NCBI GenBank assembly: GCA_038373885.1
Contig: JAWZYV010015837.1
Span: forward strand, 868,001-932,000
DNA length: 64,000 nt
From: Cheiracanthium punctorium
Taxonomy: Eukaryota > Arthropoda > Arachnida > Araneae > Cheiracanthiidae
Reading direction: 5' to 3'
The first letter of the stretch is position 1; the number at the start of each line of letters is the position of its first letter. The notes under the pieces were generated by a model. The model did not search any database and was not told where the DNA came from. It saw only the letters and a list, made by a program, of their open reading frames with translations. Made by a program: the position numbers and the translations under genes. Positions 38,171 to 49,554 of this stretch are shown piece after piece.

Positions 38171-38687
38171 CAGGGTGTTTCACAATTCCCTCCCGGGTTT
38201 GGAAGGCTTATAAAAAATATTAGATTACCAATACTGCAATGCATTAGAGAAATAAACATTACAAGTTTTGTTTCACAAATTACGAGTTTCCTCGTCTTTG
38301 GATTGGTCGAGGTTCCGACAACGACAATCGCCTTTCTACGTGGCCACCTCGCTCTCTGGATCTAACTCCATGGGATTTTTTTATGGGGTTACATAAAAGA
38401 TCAAGTGTCCCCATGATCAAGTGTGCTTCATGAATTAAAAGACTTACGCCAAACAATCACAACCGCATTCGCTGTCATTGATCACGACATGTTAAAGCGA
38501 GTGTTGGGAGGGAAGAATTTGACTTTAGACTTGATATCTGCCGCTTCACGAAATGTTCACATATTGAACATTTATGAAACAAAACTTGTAATATTTCATT
38601 ATCGAATAAAGTCAAATTCGTTGCTGCACAGGAAATATTTGTTTTCATAAGTGTTCCAAACCCGGAATGGAATTGTTACACACCCTG
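38171..38687 (+). mobile_element. Mariner/Tc1-like element with transposase remnant, TA target
   Basis: The terminal inverted repeats begin CAGGGTGTTTCACAATTCC on the left. The right end reads inward as CAGGGTGTGTAACAATTCC. A TA dinucleotide flanks each end (38169-38170, 38688-38689). The 517-bp body keeps a transposase relic from 38341: WPPRSLDLTPWDFF, the region of the third catalytic Asp of mariner (usually RSPDLTP). A missing base in the following T run then shifts the frame away from the expected LWGYIKD. It lies between duplication units 2 and 3, and no counterpart is seen elsewhere in the window. Confidence 0.85.
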
Positions 38688-38981
38688 TATATAATTCATT
38701 TTATTACATTGCGTACAGATTTTGCCCTTTTTATAAAACTTCAAAAAAATTTTTAAAGCGTCCTTTATTATGGATATCAGAAATTACTCATTTTAAATGC
38801 ACTATTTTTAAAGAAAAAATAAAAACTCTATTACAGAAAATTTGGTTTGTATTATTAAGAGAAAAAATTTTATGATATTTGTTACAGTTGAATTTGCGAG
38901 CTTAAAATATTGCGAAAATTTCGGTCCATCTATTCAAGTTTAATCATAAGAGAATTACTACAATATATCTTAATTCTGTTA

Positions 38982-40830
38982 GAAGACTATAAATTTTGCT
39001 AAATTGGAGGATTAAAATTTTTCATGTGAAAAAGCATAGTTTTTGTGTTTATTGCTTAAAAAAAAGAAAAAAGAAAGAAAGATTGCTCGTAGCATTTTTT
39101 CATATCATGCATTAAATTGCGAGAACTCTTTGTGAAACAAAAAACATATGTGTATATATTTCACGCACACACATGAACAAAGTAAAAATTACTGACGTAA
39201 CCTATAATTAAAAGCGAAAATGATCTTTGAAAACGTTCAAAACAAAATTTCCGCAAAGTAGTATCTAGTCAATGGACTTAACAGAGAATTAAAAAATAAA
39301 AGGTGTTGATAGTGACTTTTGTTCCCACCATTCTCAGTTCATGATTTTATTAACTTGGTAAAATATCAGACCACAAACAGTACTTTTTCAAAAGTGACTC
39401 TACTTACAGAGTATATCTGTATGTATCTTCGTTAAGCTTAAATTAAAATAGATAATATGAACTTGTAAATTTGAAAGTGAATGTATAACTGAAATTCTTT
39501 GTATCATTTGACGCAGTTATGTTAATGCATTACTTTCATGTGTATTCCAACCATAATGATCGATTCACTTTTAAACTATCGTGAAGAATGTAGTTTTCAT
39601 TTGAACTGTCATGAGTAGCTTTATAAAAATAATTATGTAAAATGTTGCTCAGGATCGAAAGCCTACAATAACTATAAAATACATTTAACAGAAGTTCACT
39701 AGGAGTCTCGTCATAATTACGTCGCTTTAACCCAAGAAGAAAAATAAACTATTGTTGATATGAAAAGAAAAAAAAATGTCTACAAACAAAAAAGTATCTA
39801 ACATCTCACGATCGTGAACTTTACCGATTGCATACCTAAACAAGCACTATAAACATAATTATACTTTTATGCAAAAAATTGCAGATGTAAATATTTCTAA
39901 AAAAATAGCACAGCAGTAAATCCCAATGTTTTAGGTTTTGATGTGTGGTTTTATGAAGATGATTAAATTTATTTGATTTAGACTCACTTTGCAGAATAGA
40001 TACTGTAGAATAGCTGATTAATGCACGCACAAAAAGAAAGTTTGCATTCTACCAAACACTTTGTTTTTTCACTTTTATAAACATTTCGGACACAATTTAC
40101 ATAGCATAGTTAATAGATCAACAGCTGCGTATTTCTGATGTATTTCTAATGTTATTGATGAAACAAAAGTGTACTTGTATATATAACTGCTGTGCTACCT
40201 AATATATCGGATGTAAACGCCTATCCGTTATATATATATATATATATATATGTAGGTATGTGTGTGTATGAGCAATAACTAAGCATTATTACTATATAGA
40301 AACATATATTCAGAATAACAAACTAATGAATATGATGTAATTAAGGCTGCACATTTTCGAGGAGGCTTAAAGTTTGGAAAATTGGCACATAGTGACTATG
40401 TGAGACATTTTAAAGTTATACATTTATGTTTGAAGATTCATTTATTTTTACATATTCTCCAAAAGGTTTCTTCTTAACCCATTTATACCTAGCGTCCCTT
40501 TTTTTGGGACGGCATTTTCGCAATTAGTAAAAGGTTATTTATTTTTCCTAGCCTTTATTCATGAGTATTGAGCCTCAACTCTACAAAATATTTTAACATG
40601 ACCCAGTAGGATGTTGATATTTCGATTTTTATGCATAATGATTTTAAAAGAAATCATCCCTTGTTCAAGAAGTTGACATCAGAAATTTATCTATTATTTC
40701 TGTTATCAGTAAAAATCGAAGTCGCAAAAATATCCAGGCACAAATGGGTTAATTAAGTATTTAAGTTTCTGCCTCACATTCATTAACAATCGCTAATTTT
40801 TAAGAGACATTTACACCAATGGGCTTAGTT
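38982..40830 (+). repeat. Segmental duplication block alpha, unit 3
   Basis: This is the counterpart of 1-2030, with the TTAA MITE at 40478-40748 inserted after the copies separated. A (TA)n run at 40229-40252 has expanded in this copy. No coding sequence was recognised. Confidence 0.8.
40478..40748. mobile_element. TTAA-type MITE, second family, intact ends
   Basis: Inverted ends CCCATTTATACCTAGCG and CCCATTTGTGCCTGGATA (right end read inward) are flanked by perfect TTAA duplications (40474-40477, 40749-40752). The body is 271 bp and has no coding potential. It resembles piggyBac-derived MITEs in target and end structure. It sits in unit 3 within sequence that matches the 1.5-2.0 kb part of unit 1, which lacks it, so the insertion is younger than the duplication. 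Confidence 0.87.
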
Positions 40831-41082
40831 TAATATTTTTCTAATAGTAGCATTAGAATATTATTGTTATGTATAATAAATGATTTTTAAAGGAGTTTTA
40901 TTATGTACAAATAATTTACGTATAATTATTTATTAATCAGATTTTTATAAGAAGTGCCTATGTTTGCTGTACTAAAATCAGCCGGAATTACGACCCACAG
41001 TAGAACCCCTCTCATCCGCCGTCGACTGGTACGTCAATCCGATTGATACGACAGTGCTCGAGCCGAACTTTGTCCCAGCACG

Positions 41083-41508
41083 TCAGTAGCTGACCACCCA
41101 CAATAATAAAAATATGTAGAATAAATACATACAGCTTTGCTCTTTTTCAACAATAATAGCAGCCTTCGTGCGATTTTTTATAATGTCTTTATTGTAGAGA
41201 ACAATACATACGTACCACAGTGGCCTTGTCTCTAAGCTCCGTCTCCATAAGAACACGGAAAATGAAGCACCACCGGCTTGGCCAGAGCTAAGGAGGGTGA
41301 AAACTTCTCTCAGGTGGAATGCTGCGGAACCGTGTAAGCTAATGGGAGCGGGTGCACGTAAAATTTGCTCGTAACTCCAATATCCTCCATGTTCTCTGGG
41401 GATGCCAATCCAGCTGCTAGGTCTCTCGTCTGGAATTGGTTCACAATTACGAGATCCCGAGCTAAATCGGTCATCCCCCTCTTTAAAATGAAAGCCGCCC
41501 TCCTTCAC
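41083..41508 (-). CDS. 141-codon open frame inside the Tigger-like element, unknown
   Basis: The frame is open for 141 codons in a GC-rich block. It includes the segment CEPIPDERPSSWIGIPREHG. A shorter plus-strand frame at 62007-62073 reads ELFPNERPRASIGNPRG, which suggests that a protein-coding or repeat-encoded motif once existed in both places. No known domain is recognised, there is no signal peptide, and the last 35 codons are AT-rich and probably not coding. It could be part of a captured gene, a repeat consensus or chance. Confidence 0.25.
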   Translation of the reverse strand: MKEGGFHFKEGDDRFSSGSRNCEPIPDERPSSWIGIPREHGGYWSYEQILRAPAPISLHGSAAFHLREVFTLLSSGQAGGASFSVFLWRRSLETRPLWYVCIVLYNKDIIKNRTKAAIIVEKEQSCMYLFYIFLLLWVVSY

Positions 41509-41566
41509 CCACCACCGTCCTGTATGGAGGATCTAGCCCCGCTCCGCGGTCATAACTGGTCATTAG

Positions 41567-41720
41567 CAGGGGCGCAGCCAAGGGGGGTCATAACCCCTCC
41601 ATGAGGATTTTTTTTCCTTACAAAATGTATATTCTTTACGCCCTTACCACACGCATGTATGCATATATGTGACTTGCAGTAGTCGAAACCCCCCCTCATA
41701 AAAAACTGGCTACGTCCCTG
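41567..41720. mobile_element. hAT MITE with G-run arms, copy 3
   Basis: The ends are CAGGGGCGCAGCCAAGG and, read inward, CAGGGACGTAGCCAG. The perfect 8-bp duplication GTCATTAG flanks them (41559-41566, 41721-41728). It is closest to copy 1 at 5147. It is inserted inside the Tigger/pogo-like element at 40998-41901, so it is the younger of the two. Confidence 0.92.
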
Positions 41721-41934
41721 GTCATTAGTAACAACAGAAACAACAACAATGCATGCAGTCATTTTGCAGTTCAAAGATTGTTTATTTTACTGTACATCCA
41801 TATTTTTCTATATTTTCTGATAATCAGCCGTTTTTGATTGTGTTCAGACCATACCCCCTGCCCCAGTTCCAAAGGTGACACGGATTAGAGAAGTTCTACT
41901 GCATTTACGTAATAAAGTGTTATCCATAATACTA

Positions 41935-42650
41935 TACAGGTCGCGTAGGATCGAAAAATGTTTCACTTTCTCTGCGATGAGATTAGTTGACATAATAAGT
42001 GATTTTGCTAGCCGAAATGAGTAAAAAAGGATAAATTATATAAAAGAAAATAGATGAGAAATGCGAGAAAGGGGGTAAAAACGGCAAAGATGCGGTTGAT
42101 TATTGTACTGACCCCAAGCAAAGGAAGCGTTGCAAAATTGTGCGAAAAATCTCCTTGGTGTGACCATTTCCTCAAGAGACCTTCTAAAATATTGAAATTC
42201 ATTACAATGTCATTTATAATTCTGATGCAGGGTTGATTTATTTTTGGTATGTTTGTTTTCAGTATGCCATTAACAGTTATTTTAATGTGACTCCTCTAAT
42301 ATTATTTTTGTCGGTAATTTCTGTTATTGTTCATTGAATTAATAATCGTGCAAATGTCATTTTTTTTATAACAAGTCTTCGTTTTCAGCAACAAGCAAGC
42401 ATAAGACACATTTTTCGAAAATTTTTAATTCACATTTTTATATATTATAATAATTTTATTCCGATTGTCATGATGTTTCATGTTCTTTGTAGCTTTATCA
42501 ATTTCGATTTCTGAATAAAATTTTAGAGCAATTTTTGCAGCATGTAATAATAAAAAATTAATTCTTCTAAATATGTGTGTTTTGTGGTTAAGTGATAAAA
42601 TCAAACATTTAATTATAAACTTTTACAGAAAAAGTAAAGTGAAGGTAAGA
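41935..42650 (+). repeat. Segmental duplication block beta, unit 3
   Basis: This is the counterpart of 2430-3270 and 29525-30450. TCGCGTAGGATCG at 41940 is shared with 29612, and the match fades near 42650. It directly follows the Tigger-like element. Non-coding. Confidence 0.75.
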
Positions 42651-42659
42651 TACACAGAA

Positions 42660-45345
42660 ACACTATCTAGCACAGAGAACGCTGTGCCAGCTCTCTCAAG
42701 AAACAAACTAAAACCATCGAAGTCCGAACTAACCTTAACCCTACAAAAGGCACATGTTACCGTATGTGGAACAAGCACTTTAATTATTCCTCAAAGTCTA
42801 TAAAATACTAGTATAGACATTATAATACTAGTATAGACATAGAGTATTTATACATAGATAGCAGCGATATAATTCAGGCTATTACGTGTAATCTGTTCTC
42901 GTTATTGCAAAACATATTAAAATTTAAACGGTAATTTTTCGGTGGTTTTGTTTATTTTAGAAAATTAACAAAAGATATTTAGTAAAGAGTTTTGATCTGG
43001 AAAAAATTGACTGTATGTTGGAGTTCGTCAAATCAAGAAATGATCTGAATACTAAAATTTCAAAATAAATACGAAAAAAACTATAGCTAAGGCCAACTGT
43101 TCCGCATACAAAACTAAAATATAAAAAGTGATTCTAGAGTGAGATAAAGTGATAGTCCAGACTTTGAAGAGCTTCTCTTCAAAATAATGCATATAAATAT
43201 CACATAACAGAGGTGACAAAGAATTACCCATAGCAAGATCCTCGGTTTGTTTATAGAATGAACCATTGAAAATGAAAGCAAAGCTATAAACTCCTTTCCA
43301 CTAAAAGCAGTCATTTCAATGTAGGCAGATACTTGAAATGCTTATATGTATTACAATGAAGTAACACAGATCGTGCAGGCTTACCGTAACACGCAAGTCA
43401 AAACACACAGTTAAAAGAACATCTGTAGCAAGAGCTCTGGAGAAAAAAAAAGCATAGCAACAGCAAATTAAGCTGTAGAACACTAATAACACGTGCTGTT
43501 ATTATTAAAAATACGACTTTTATAGACGCTCAACCCAGAATACTGGCAGTGCGAAAGTCACAGCTCGCACAACAATCATTACAAAACAGGAAAAAATCAA
43601 GGAAAACAGACAATCAACAAAACAAGTATGAATCAGTTAAATGGATAGAAAAGGCAGGTTTGCAACTATTCTAAGGTGTGTATATGTTACGGCCAAAGAC
43701 CGAAATCGGCCTGTTCGCGAACTGGCCGGCCAATTCGCGTTGCTGTAAACTTACTGGCCAATGTCCGATCTTTTCTTGATTTCGGGCTTTGGCCGGCTGA
43801 TTCGCGAAGTGGCTTGGGACGATCGGCCAAAGTAGGAAGAAAGAAATCAAGAGCAGATTGTTTTACACACTGTTAAAAACGAAGTACTTAAAAATGAGTA
43901 CTTTAGTGTACTGTTTTTTTTTCTTTTCTTTTTTTAAAAGTACAATTGTTTTAGAAACGAGTTCAAATGTATAAATGACATCTCTGAGTTAAAAATAAGC
44001 TTGTAATCTATAAAAATATGATCTCCTGTTATTCTGTTCTCATATTAAAGCCATAATAGGAATTATTCAGTGAGCGTATACGCTGAAACAACGAGATAGC
44101 GGGAAGAATGTTGGATTTTCGCCTTTCAAAATGACGAATTATATCTTGAGCAAATGCTCTGCGCAACTTGTATGAATACAAAGGCAAATTGAGTACTCCA
44201 TTTTTCAACTACCTTTAAGGGGTATCCATAGTCTTTGTCTGCTCCATAGACCAAATGCTAAAGATCCTAGATCACATTGTTTCCCGAAATATCGCTTCAA
44301 AAAGTACGAAACTTTTTTGCAAAGACAAATAGATACCGCTCAGTCTACAATTATCACTTAGGGCTTTGACCAAGGATTCCCAGCCACTTCGCGAAATGGC
44401 CAGCCAAAGTAGAATATACAATATTAATTGCAAGTACTTCGGACTTTGGCCAAAACGGAAATCGGCCAGCCAAATCGCGAACTGGCCGAACTTCGGGCTT
44501 TGGCCGTAACATATGTTCAACACCTACCAGATATAGAAGGCCTAAGAAACAAGCTTCTACGTCATCTCTAGGTCTTACAGTTTTACTTTCACAAAGTAAA
44601 ACTATTTACAATTTCTGGTGAATGATACAAATTTTAGAAAATATCTTAAGATAAAAATTAAAATACCTTTCTGATAAAAAATAATTTATTAGGACCTATT
44701 TCTATATCATATTATATAATTAGTGATAGTAAAAATTTAATATTTGCCGTAAAATTAAATTTTCTATCTTAAATCATTAAAATGAATTATGCGGGAGTAA
44801 GTTCATCACAAACTTTGAAAAAAAAATGTGTGATGACGTCATTTTAGTAGACCTGGTGATGACGTAAAAGTTTCTATTCTCAGGCATTGTATATATGGGG
44901 CGCATTTTACTGATTGAGAATTCTCTAGTACGGGGTTCGTATACAAATTCACAAAGTGTAACTTTTTTTAAATGAGCGAGAGGAATTTTTTCGTAACGGA
45001 GTATTATTTCAGATCTTATTTTAAACATTTTTCGAATTTACATTGACCACTTATCTCTAATAGATAAAGAATTAAAGCCCGTTACCGCCTTTTTGGGACA
45101 AGCTGTATACAAAATTAATTGGTAAAATCATACAAGACGGTGTGCACCCCATGTAAACACGGCGACAGTCGTTGGAGCTTGGCGGTTGCCCAAGCGACTG
45201 TCTCCAACCATTTTGCACGATCAGCAAAGTATTTTAACACATTAAAATTGCACATTATTTCACTAACAAAAACATTAAAACAAAATACAACGTCCATATT
45301 TAAACAAAAGAACGTCTGCAAATTCAGTAACAGGCAATAAAATGA
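42660..45345. other. Unassigned sequence around the GGCCAA element
   Basis: Apart from the element at 43685-44511, a 20-bp direct repeat with ACTAGTATAGACAT (42806-42840) and a TGACGTCA motif near 44832, I see no gene or repeat that I can name. Confidence 0.5.
43685..44511. mobile_element. GGCCAA-rich inverted-repeat element
   Basis: Inverted ends TGTTACGGCCAAAG (left) and TGTTACGGCCAAAGCCCGAA (right, read inward) open arms of about 190 bp. The arms are dense in GGCCAA/TTGGCC and CGCGAA motifs (43685-43845, 44360-44511). TATA precedes and TATG follows, so a TA or 4-bp target is possible. The centre is AT-rich and non-coding. The superfamily is not assigned. Confidence 0.75.
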
Positions 45346-45795
45346 GCAAACAGTGGACCCTTTTTAACTAAAAAAACTACAGTGGATTAAGCAACCTAGT
45401 TGTACAGCTATGTAAACTAGGCAAACAGTGGACCGTTTATAACTAAAAAAACTTCAGTGGATTAAGCAACCTAGTTGTACAGCTATGTAAACTAGGCAAA
45501 CAGTGGACCGTTTTTAACTAAAAAAACTTCAGTGGATTAAGCAACCCAGTTGTACAGTTATGTAAACTAGGCAACCAGTGGACCGTTTTTAACTAAAAAA
45601 AACTTCAGTGGATTAAGCAACCTAGTTGTGCAGCTATGTAAACTAAGCAACCAGTGGACCGTTTTTAACTAAAAAGACAACATTGGATTAAGCAACCTAG
45701 TTTTACAGCGAATATAAACTGGGCTAACACTGGTCGTTTTCAACTCAAAGTAAAAAAAAAAAAAAAAAAAAACATCGGTGGATTAAACAACCTAG
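45346..45795. repeat. 75-bp minisatellite, about six copies
   Basis: The unit starts GCAAACAGTGGACCGTTT and contains CAGTGGATTAAGCAACCTAG and TTGTACAGCTATGTAAACTAG. Copies start at 45346, 45421, 45496, 45571 and 45647, and a decaying copy starts at 45722. The first three are nearly identical, and divergence grows to the right. Hence the array either expanded recently on its left side or is being eroded by the adjacent transposon insertion at 45801. Confidence 0.92.
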
Positions 45796-45800
45796 TACAC

Positions 45801-48800
45801 TAGGGTGGATCGAAAAAATCGAATATTCGAATTTCAAAATCGGCTAGTGCTCAAACGGTGACCGACCACAAGCCTATTAACAGGTTAAAACCTGAAATCG
45901 ATGAGTTAATTTTTTTTGCCTCCGCAAACGGCTTAAAATTTCAAAATTTTGTTAGTTTTTGAGAAAAATTTGAATTTTTTCACAAATTAAAGCACTGGCA
46001 TAATTTTTTCTTTTTTCCGTGAAACTTGTCTTCTTTAACCACTACATTTGCTATAAAACTATAAAAATAACTTACGTAGTCCTAATGTAGAATAGGAATT
46101 ATCTGCAACTAAGCCAAATATGCACTATATTTGATTTTTGAAATTCTATCAGTATTGACAAATGATCATCATTTAGTGCATACAGAGGCAAGTATCTCGC
46201 TATTTTAATCACTTTGCACATTATCTTGGCTTATTTTATTATTTATTATGATATTTGAATTAAAAAAACACAACTTTGAACCCCTTTTTTAAGGTTTTAA
46301 GTATATTTTTTTAATCCAATACAATCAAGGTGGAGGCCCATGAAAACAGCTATACTTCTTTTTAATCGTTATGCGATAAATCATTCATTTTGTTCTTGAA
46401 TTTATAATTAAAATTTGTAATCTTTTTTGGAATTAATTTAAGGCATTTTATTCCTTGATTGAATGGTGCTCGCAATAAAACCTTCACGGATTTCTGGCCC
46501 ACAAACTTTCTGTGAGGCTTCTGTCACTAGTTTGATTACTCGTTCAACCGCTTGGGTATGAGCTGGAAGCTTCTGAAAAGCAAAATTTTCTGTCAACCCA
46601 TTGTTCACTATTGCTTCGAGCTCTTCGAACGATAGTTTAGTGATGAGAGGCGGTTCAGTGATCTCCTTAAATGACATTTGTGACCAACCAGTCAATGAAG
46701 TTGACTTCGAAGTTTCTTTGGGACAACAAATGCCTTGTTAGGCTCGTTTACAAGTTCAGTTCTTGAACTTTTTTATTCTGAAAAGAGCTAGTTCACGCAC
46801 TGTTTGACGATCGTCTCCGAGCATAGAAAGCAATAAGTTTTCGGGATGCGCAAAATAGGCGTTTCTTGCAATGACGACATCGACAACTTTCTTTAAGTTT
46901 TCTGGTAAGTACCGCGAGTCTTTAATGATATACCACAGGTGTTTTGCGCCTTCCACGCAGCTGGGACTCTTCTTCAACCAGTTCGGTGCATAAACTTTCA
47001 TTATAAATGTTACGAGATGTACCAATTCAGGAGAAGGATTTTTGGTCGAAATGTAGATCCGGAGTACTCGATTGGCTGTTGTCAACCATCGAGATTGAGA
47101 TAGGCATCCTGCCTGGCGACGCGCTAACTGCTTGGAACATTTGCCTGTTCGAACTGCTTCAAATATGTCTCTCAAATATTCTTGATCTGTGCTCAAATCG
47201 GAAACATTTATCTGAAGCGGCTCAAATTTTATGGCTTCGAAGTCGACAACCTGTGAATGCTCGCAGGCAATGAGACATTTACCGAATGGTACTTGTCGAC
47301 TCTTGGGACCAGTTGTTTTTCCGTCAATATAATCAAAGAGGTGTCTGAAAGGTAGCTGATTTAGGTGCAGAAGACAAATGAGCCATTGAAGCGGACGATC
47401 GAAGCGATGCTCCAATAACCGAATGACTCCTTTTTGTCCCGTGTTTACCACAGTTCCGTCACACCCTATAGCGGTGATGTCATTTTCTAAATCAGTTTTG
47501 CTTCTAATAAAGTCTATTAAAGTATTGGAAATATCAAGCGCACGGCCATTTGTCGGACATATGTGCCCTAGGTATTTAGAGCCTGATTCTTTCACAATTG
47601 CTACGTGCTCTTCAATTACCATTCGTTTCGTTATCAACCCTTTGATCGTTTCTTGCTCGAAAGTCTTATCTCGCCCGTCAAAATACAACCTGATAGTCTG
47701 TCCTTGCGAAAAGTCCCAATTTTTTAGAAGTCGGTGCCTTAGTTTATTCTTTTCTCGCCGAATTTTATTTCTGTCAATAATCTTGTCTGGAGTCTCTGGT
47801 GTCACAATACCTAAATCTTGTAAAACAACTGTCGCTGTTGCAGCGGCTGATCTATCAGAAACGCTAAAACGATCACTCGCTAATGCTGCGTTAACCAAGG
47901 AATGTTTGATCGCAGGAGAACTGCTGGAAGTACCAGGATTCGTATTCGCAGTACACATTTTTCTTTTCTTTGTAACACAGTCGTTTTCAGTTTGAAGAAT
48001 TTTAAGAGAGTTTCCTACATTAACAGGTGCAATAGTATCATCGTTTTCACATATAATTTCTTTACTAGACCCTTTAAGATAATTAAGACGTCTCGCTTTT
48101 CTGTCTGCAGTTTTCTGTAAAGCCTCGGTGACAGGTCTGTCAAGTGATGCTATGTAACCCTTTCGTGAACTTCTTTGGTCAATGATAAATGGCTGCTCAC
48201 GAGCTGGAATTTTTTTCTGGGAATCACACTTACATTAAGAAAAGTTTGTGCATTCGCACGTAGCAATATCAAACAGTGTATCGGGAGCGTGCTTGATAAA
48301 ATCATGCATTTCTCTCTAAGAGTTTCACTGGTACTTACTCCGCTAACCAAGAGGTGCGAAAATACAGAAATCCCAACTAACGTATTTTTAGATTGTATGC
48401 AAAATAAATATTAATGTAATGAGCCAAGCTAATGAGGTAAGTGAAAAATAAATCGAGATATTTTCCTTTAAAAGCAACAAATGATCGGTCGTCCACATTG
48501 ACAGAATTGTCTAAAGTTAAGCATATTTGGCTTAGTTGCAGATAATTCCTATTCTACATTAGAACTACGTAGGTTATTTTTTATAGTTTTATAGCAAATG
48601 TAGTGGTTAAAGAAGACAAGTTTCGCGGGGGGAGGAAATATGCAAGTGCTTTATTTTGTGAAAAATTTCAAATTTTTTTCAAAAACTAACAAAATTCTGA
48701 AATATTAAGCCGTTTACGGAGGCAAAAAAAATTAACTCATACATTTCAGGTTTTAACCTGTTAATAGGCTTGTGGTCGGTCACCGTTTGCGCACTAGCCG

Positions 48801-48840
48801 ATTTCGAAATTCGAAAATTCGATTTTTTCGATCCACCCTA
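45801..48840 (-). mobile_element. hAT-like DNA transposon B with ~320-bp inverted repeats
   Basis: The ends are TAGGGTGGATCGAAAAAATC on both sides (right end read inward), and the arms of about 320 bp (45801-46127, 48520-48840) are almost identical. The flanking 8-mers TAGTACAC and TTGTACAC are a target duplication with one mismatch, in the last unit of the 75-bp minisatellite. It encodes the transposase pseudogene at 46438-48307 on the minus strand. The first ~16 terminal bases are shared with element A. Confidence 0.88.
46438..48307 (-). pseudogene. hAT-like transposase of element B, broken
   Basis: The gene starts at an ATG at 48307 (MHDFIKHAPDTLFDIATCEC) and meets a stop near 48235. It is then open from there to 46756, a stretch that includes 400 codons after the Met at 47958. 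The catalytic landmarks run in order: RLYFDGRDKT, EEHVAIVKESGSKYLGH, IGCDGTVVNTG, WLICLLHLNQLPFRHLF (the Cys-x-x-His region) and QSRWLTTANRVLRIY (the RW motif usual in hAT transposases). After 46756 the frame shifts, and the C-terminal piece at 46438-46695 contains LPAHTQAVERVIKLVTEAS. It resembles a family common in arthropods and cnidarians. The hAT assignment rests on the RW and CxxH motifs and the 8-bp target. Confidence 0.8.
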
Positions 48841-49179
48841 TTGTACACCTCATATAAAGGCTGTATGATTAGAATAGCACGTAAATAGCACTTACGAAAA
48901 CATAAACACATCAAATATCTATTTAAAATTCACATTAAAAACCTTAAACATTGCAAAGATTCGTTAAAAAGGAGCACTTACCTTTATTTTTTTTAAATAA
49001 CCGATCAGAAATGTTCCTAACACCCACCGGCTTATAACGTAACACCAGCATGCTTTCTTTTATTTAGCTTTATATTCACACCCTATTTCTAACAAACACA
49101 CTCAAATTCTTTTCATACATTAACATAACATATTTCGTTCCATTCTACAATAACATGAAACAATTTCAAATTCCCAACG

Positions 49180-49335
49180 ATACACGTATTTTTTATGGTT
49201 GCCAGTCACAACTACCACCGGCAGGGTACTTCACTTCCGATGTGCATCGCCCACGACGGCGTCAGAAGTATCACCAAATGAAACATGTAAACAAACATCG
49301 ATATGTAAACAGCACCGGATACGGCATATAGTCCA
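49180..49335 (+). repeat. Interspersed repeat with GC-rich motif, copy 1
   Basis: This stretch shares with 54505-54655 the motifs ACTACCACCGGCAGGGTACT, CATCGCCCACGA, AAATGTAAACAGCACCGG/ATGTAAACAGCACCGG and ATACGG. It is GC-richer than the neighbourhood. It may be a repeat or a duplicated first exon/promoter. Not coding in any frame I could follow in both copies. Confidence 0.65.
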
Positions 49336-49554
49336 ATTAATTATGATTAGAAGTAGAAACAAATATGAATAATCAGCTTCACGTGCGCGATCGTACTTTT
49401 CGATGTGACAAAACGAAAAACTTTTGACTTTAGCGTTAACTAAACCCCAGCGGAAATATGAAAAAAAAATTATATATATAATAAACTCCGCCGTTCTCTA
49501 AATAACAATAAAACCTTACTCCGTGTAAAAGTGTAATATACGCATTCTTACTGA

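Larger units (their letters stand above)
40998..41901. mobile_element. Tigger/pogo-like element with internal GC-rich sequence
   Basis: The left end CAGTAGAACCCCTCTCATCCG and the right end read inward, CAGTAGAACTTCTCTAATCCG, match the well-known Tigger/pogo terminus (CAGTAGAACCTCGATTATCCG type). Both are flanked by CA rather than the expected TA duplication. The interior is GC-richer than the neighbourhood. It contains a 141-codon minus-strand open frame (41083-41508) with no transposase motif and the nested hAT MITE at 41567. It therefore looks like a non-autonomous element or one that has picked up foreign sequence. Confidence 0.7.

Noticed and set aside
45346..45795. CRISPR-like array
   Set aside because: The 75-bp units are contiguous with no unique spacers, and the DNA is eukaryotic; it is a minisatellite.
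47423..47995. 190-codon plus frame opposite the element B transposase
   Set aside because: It is a shadow of the minus-strand transposase, whose catalytic motifs are recognisable on the other strand.
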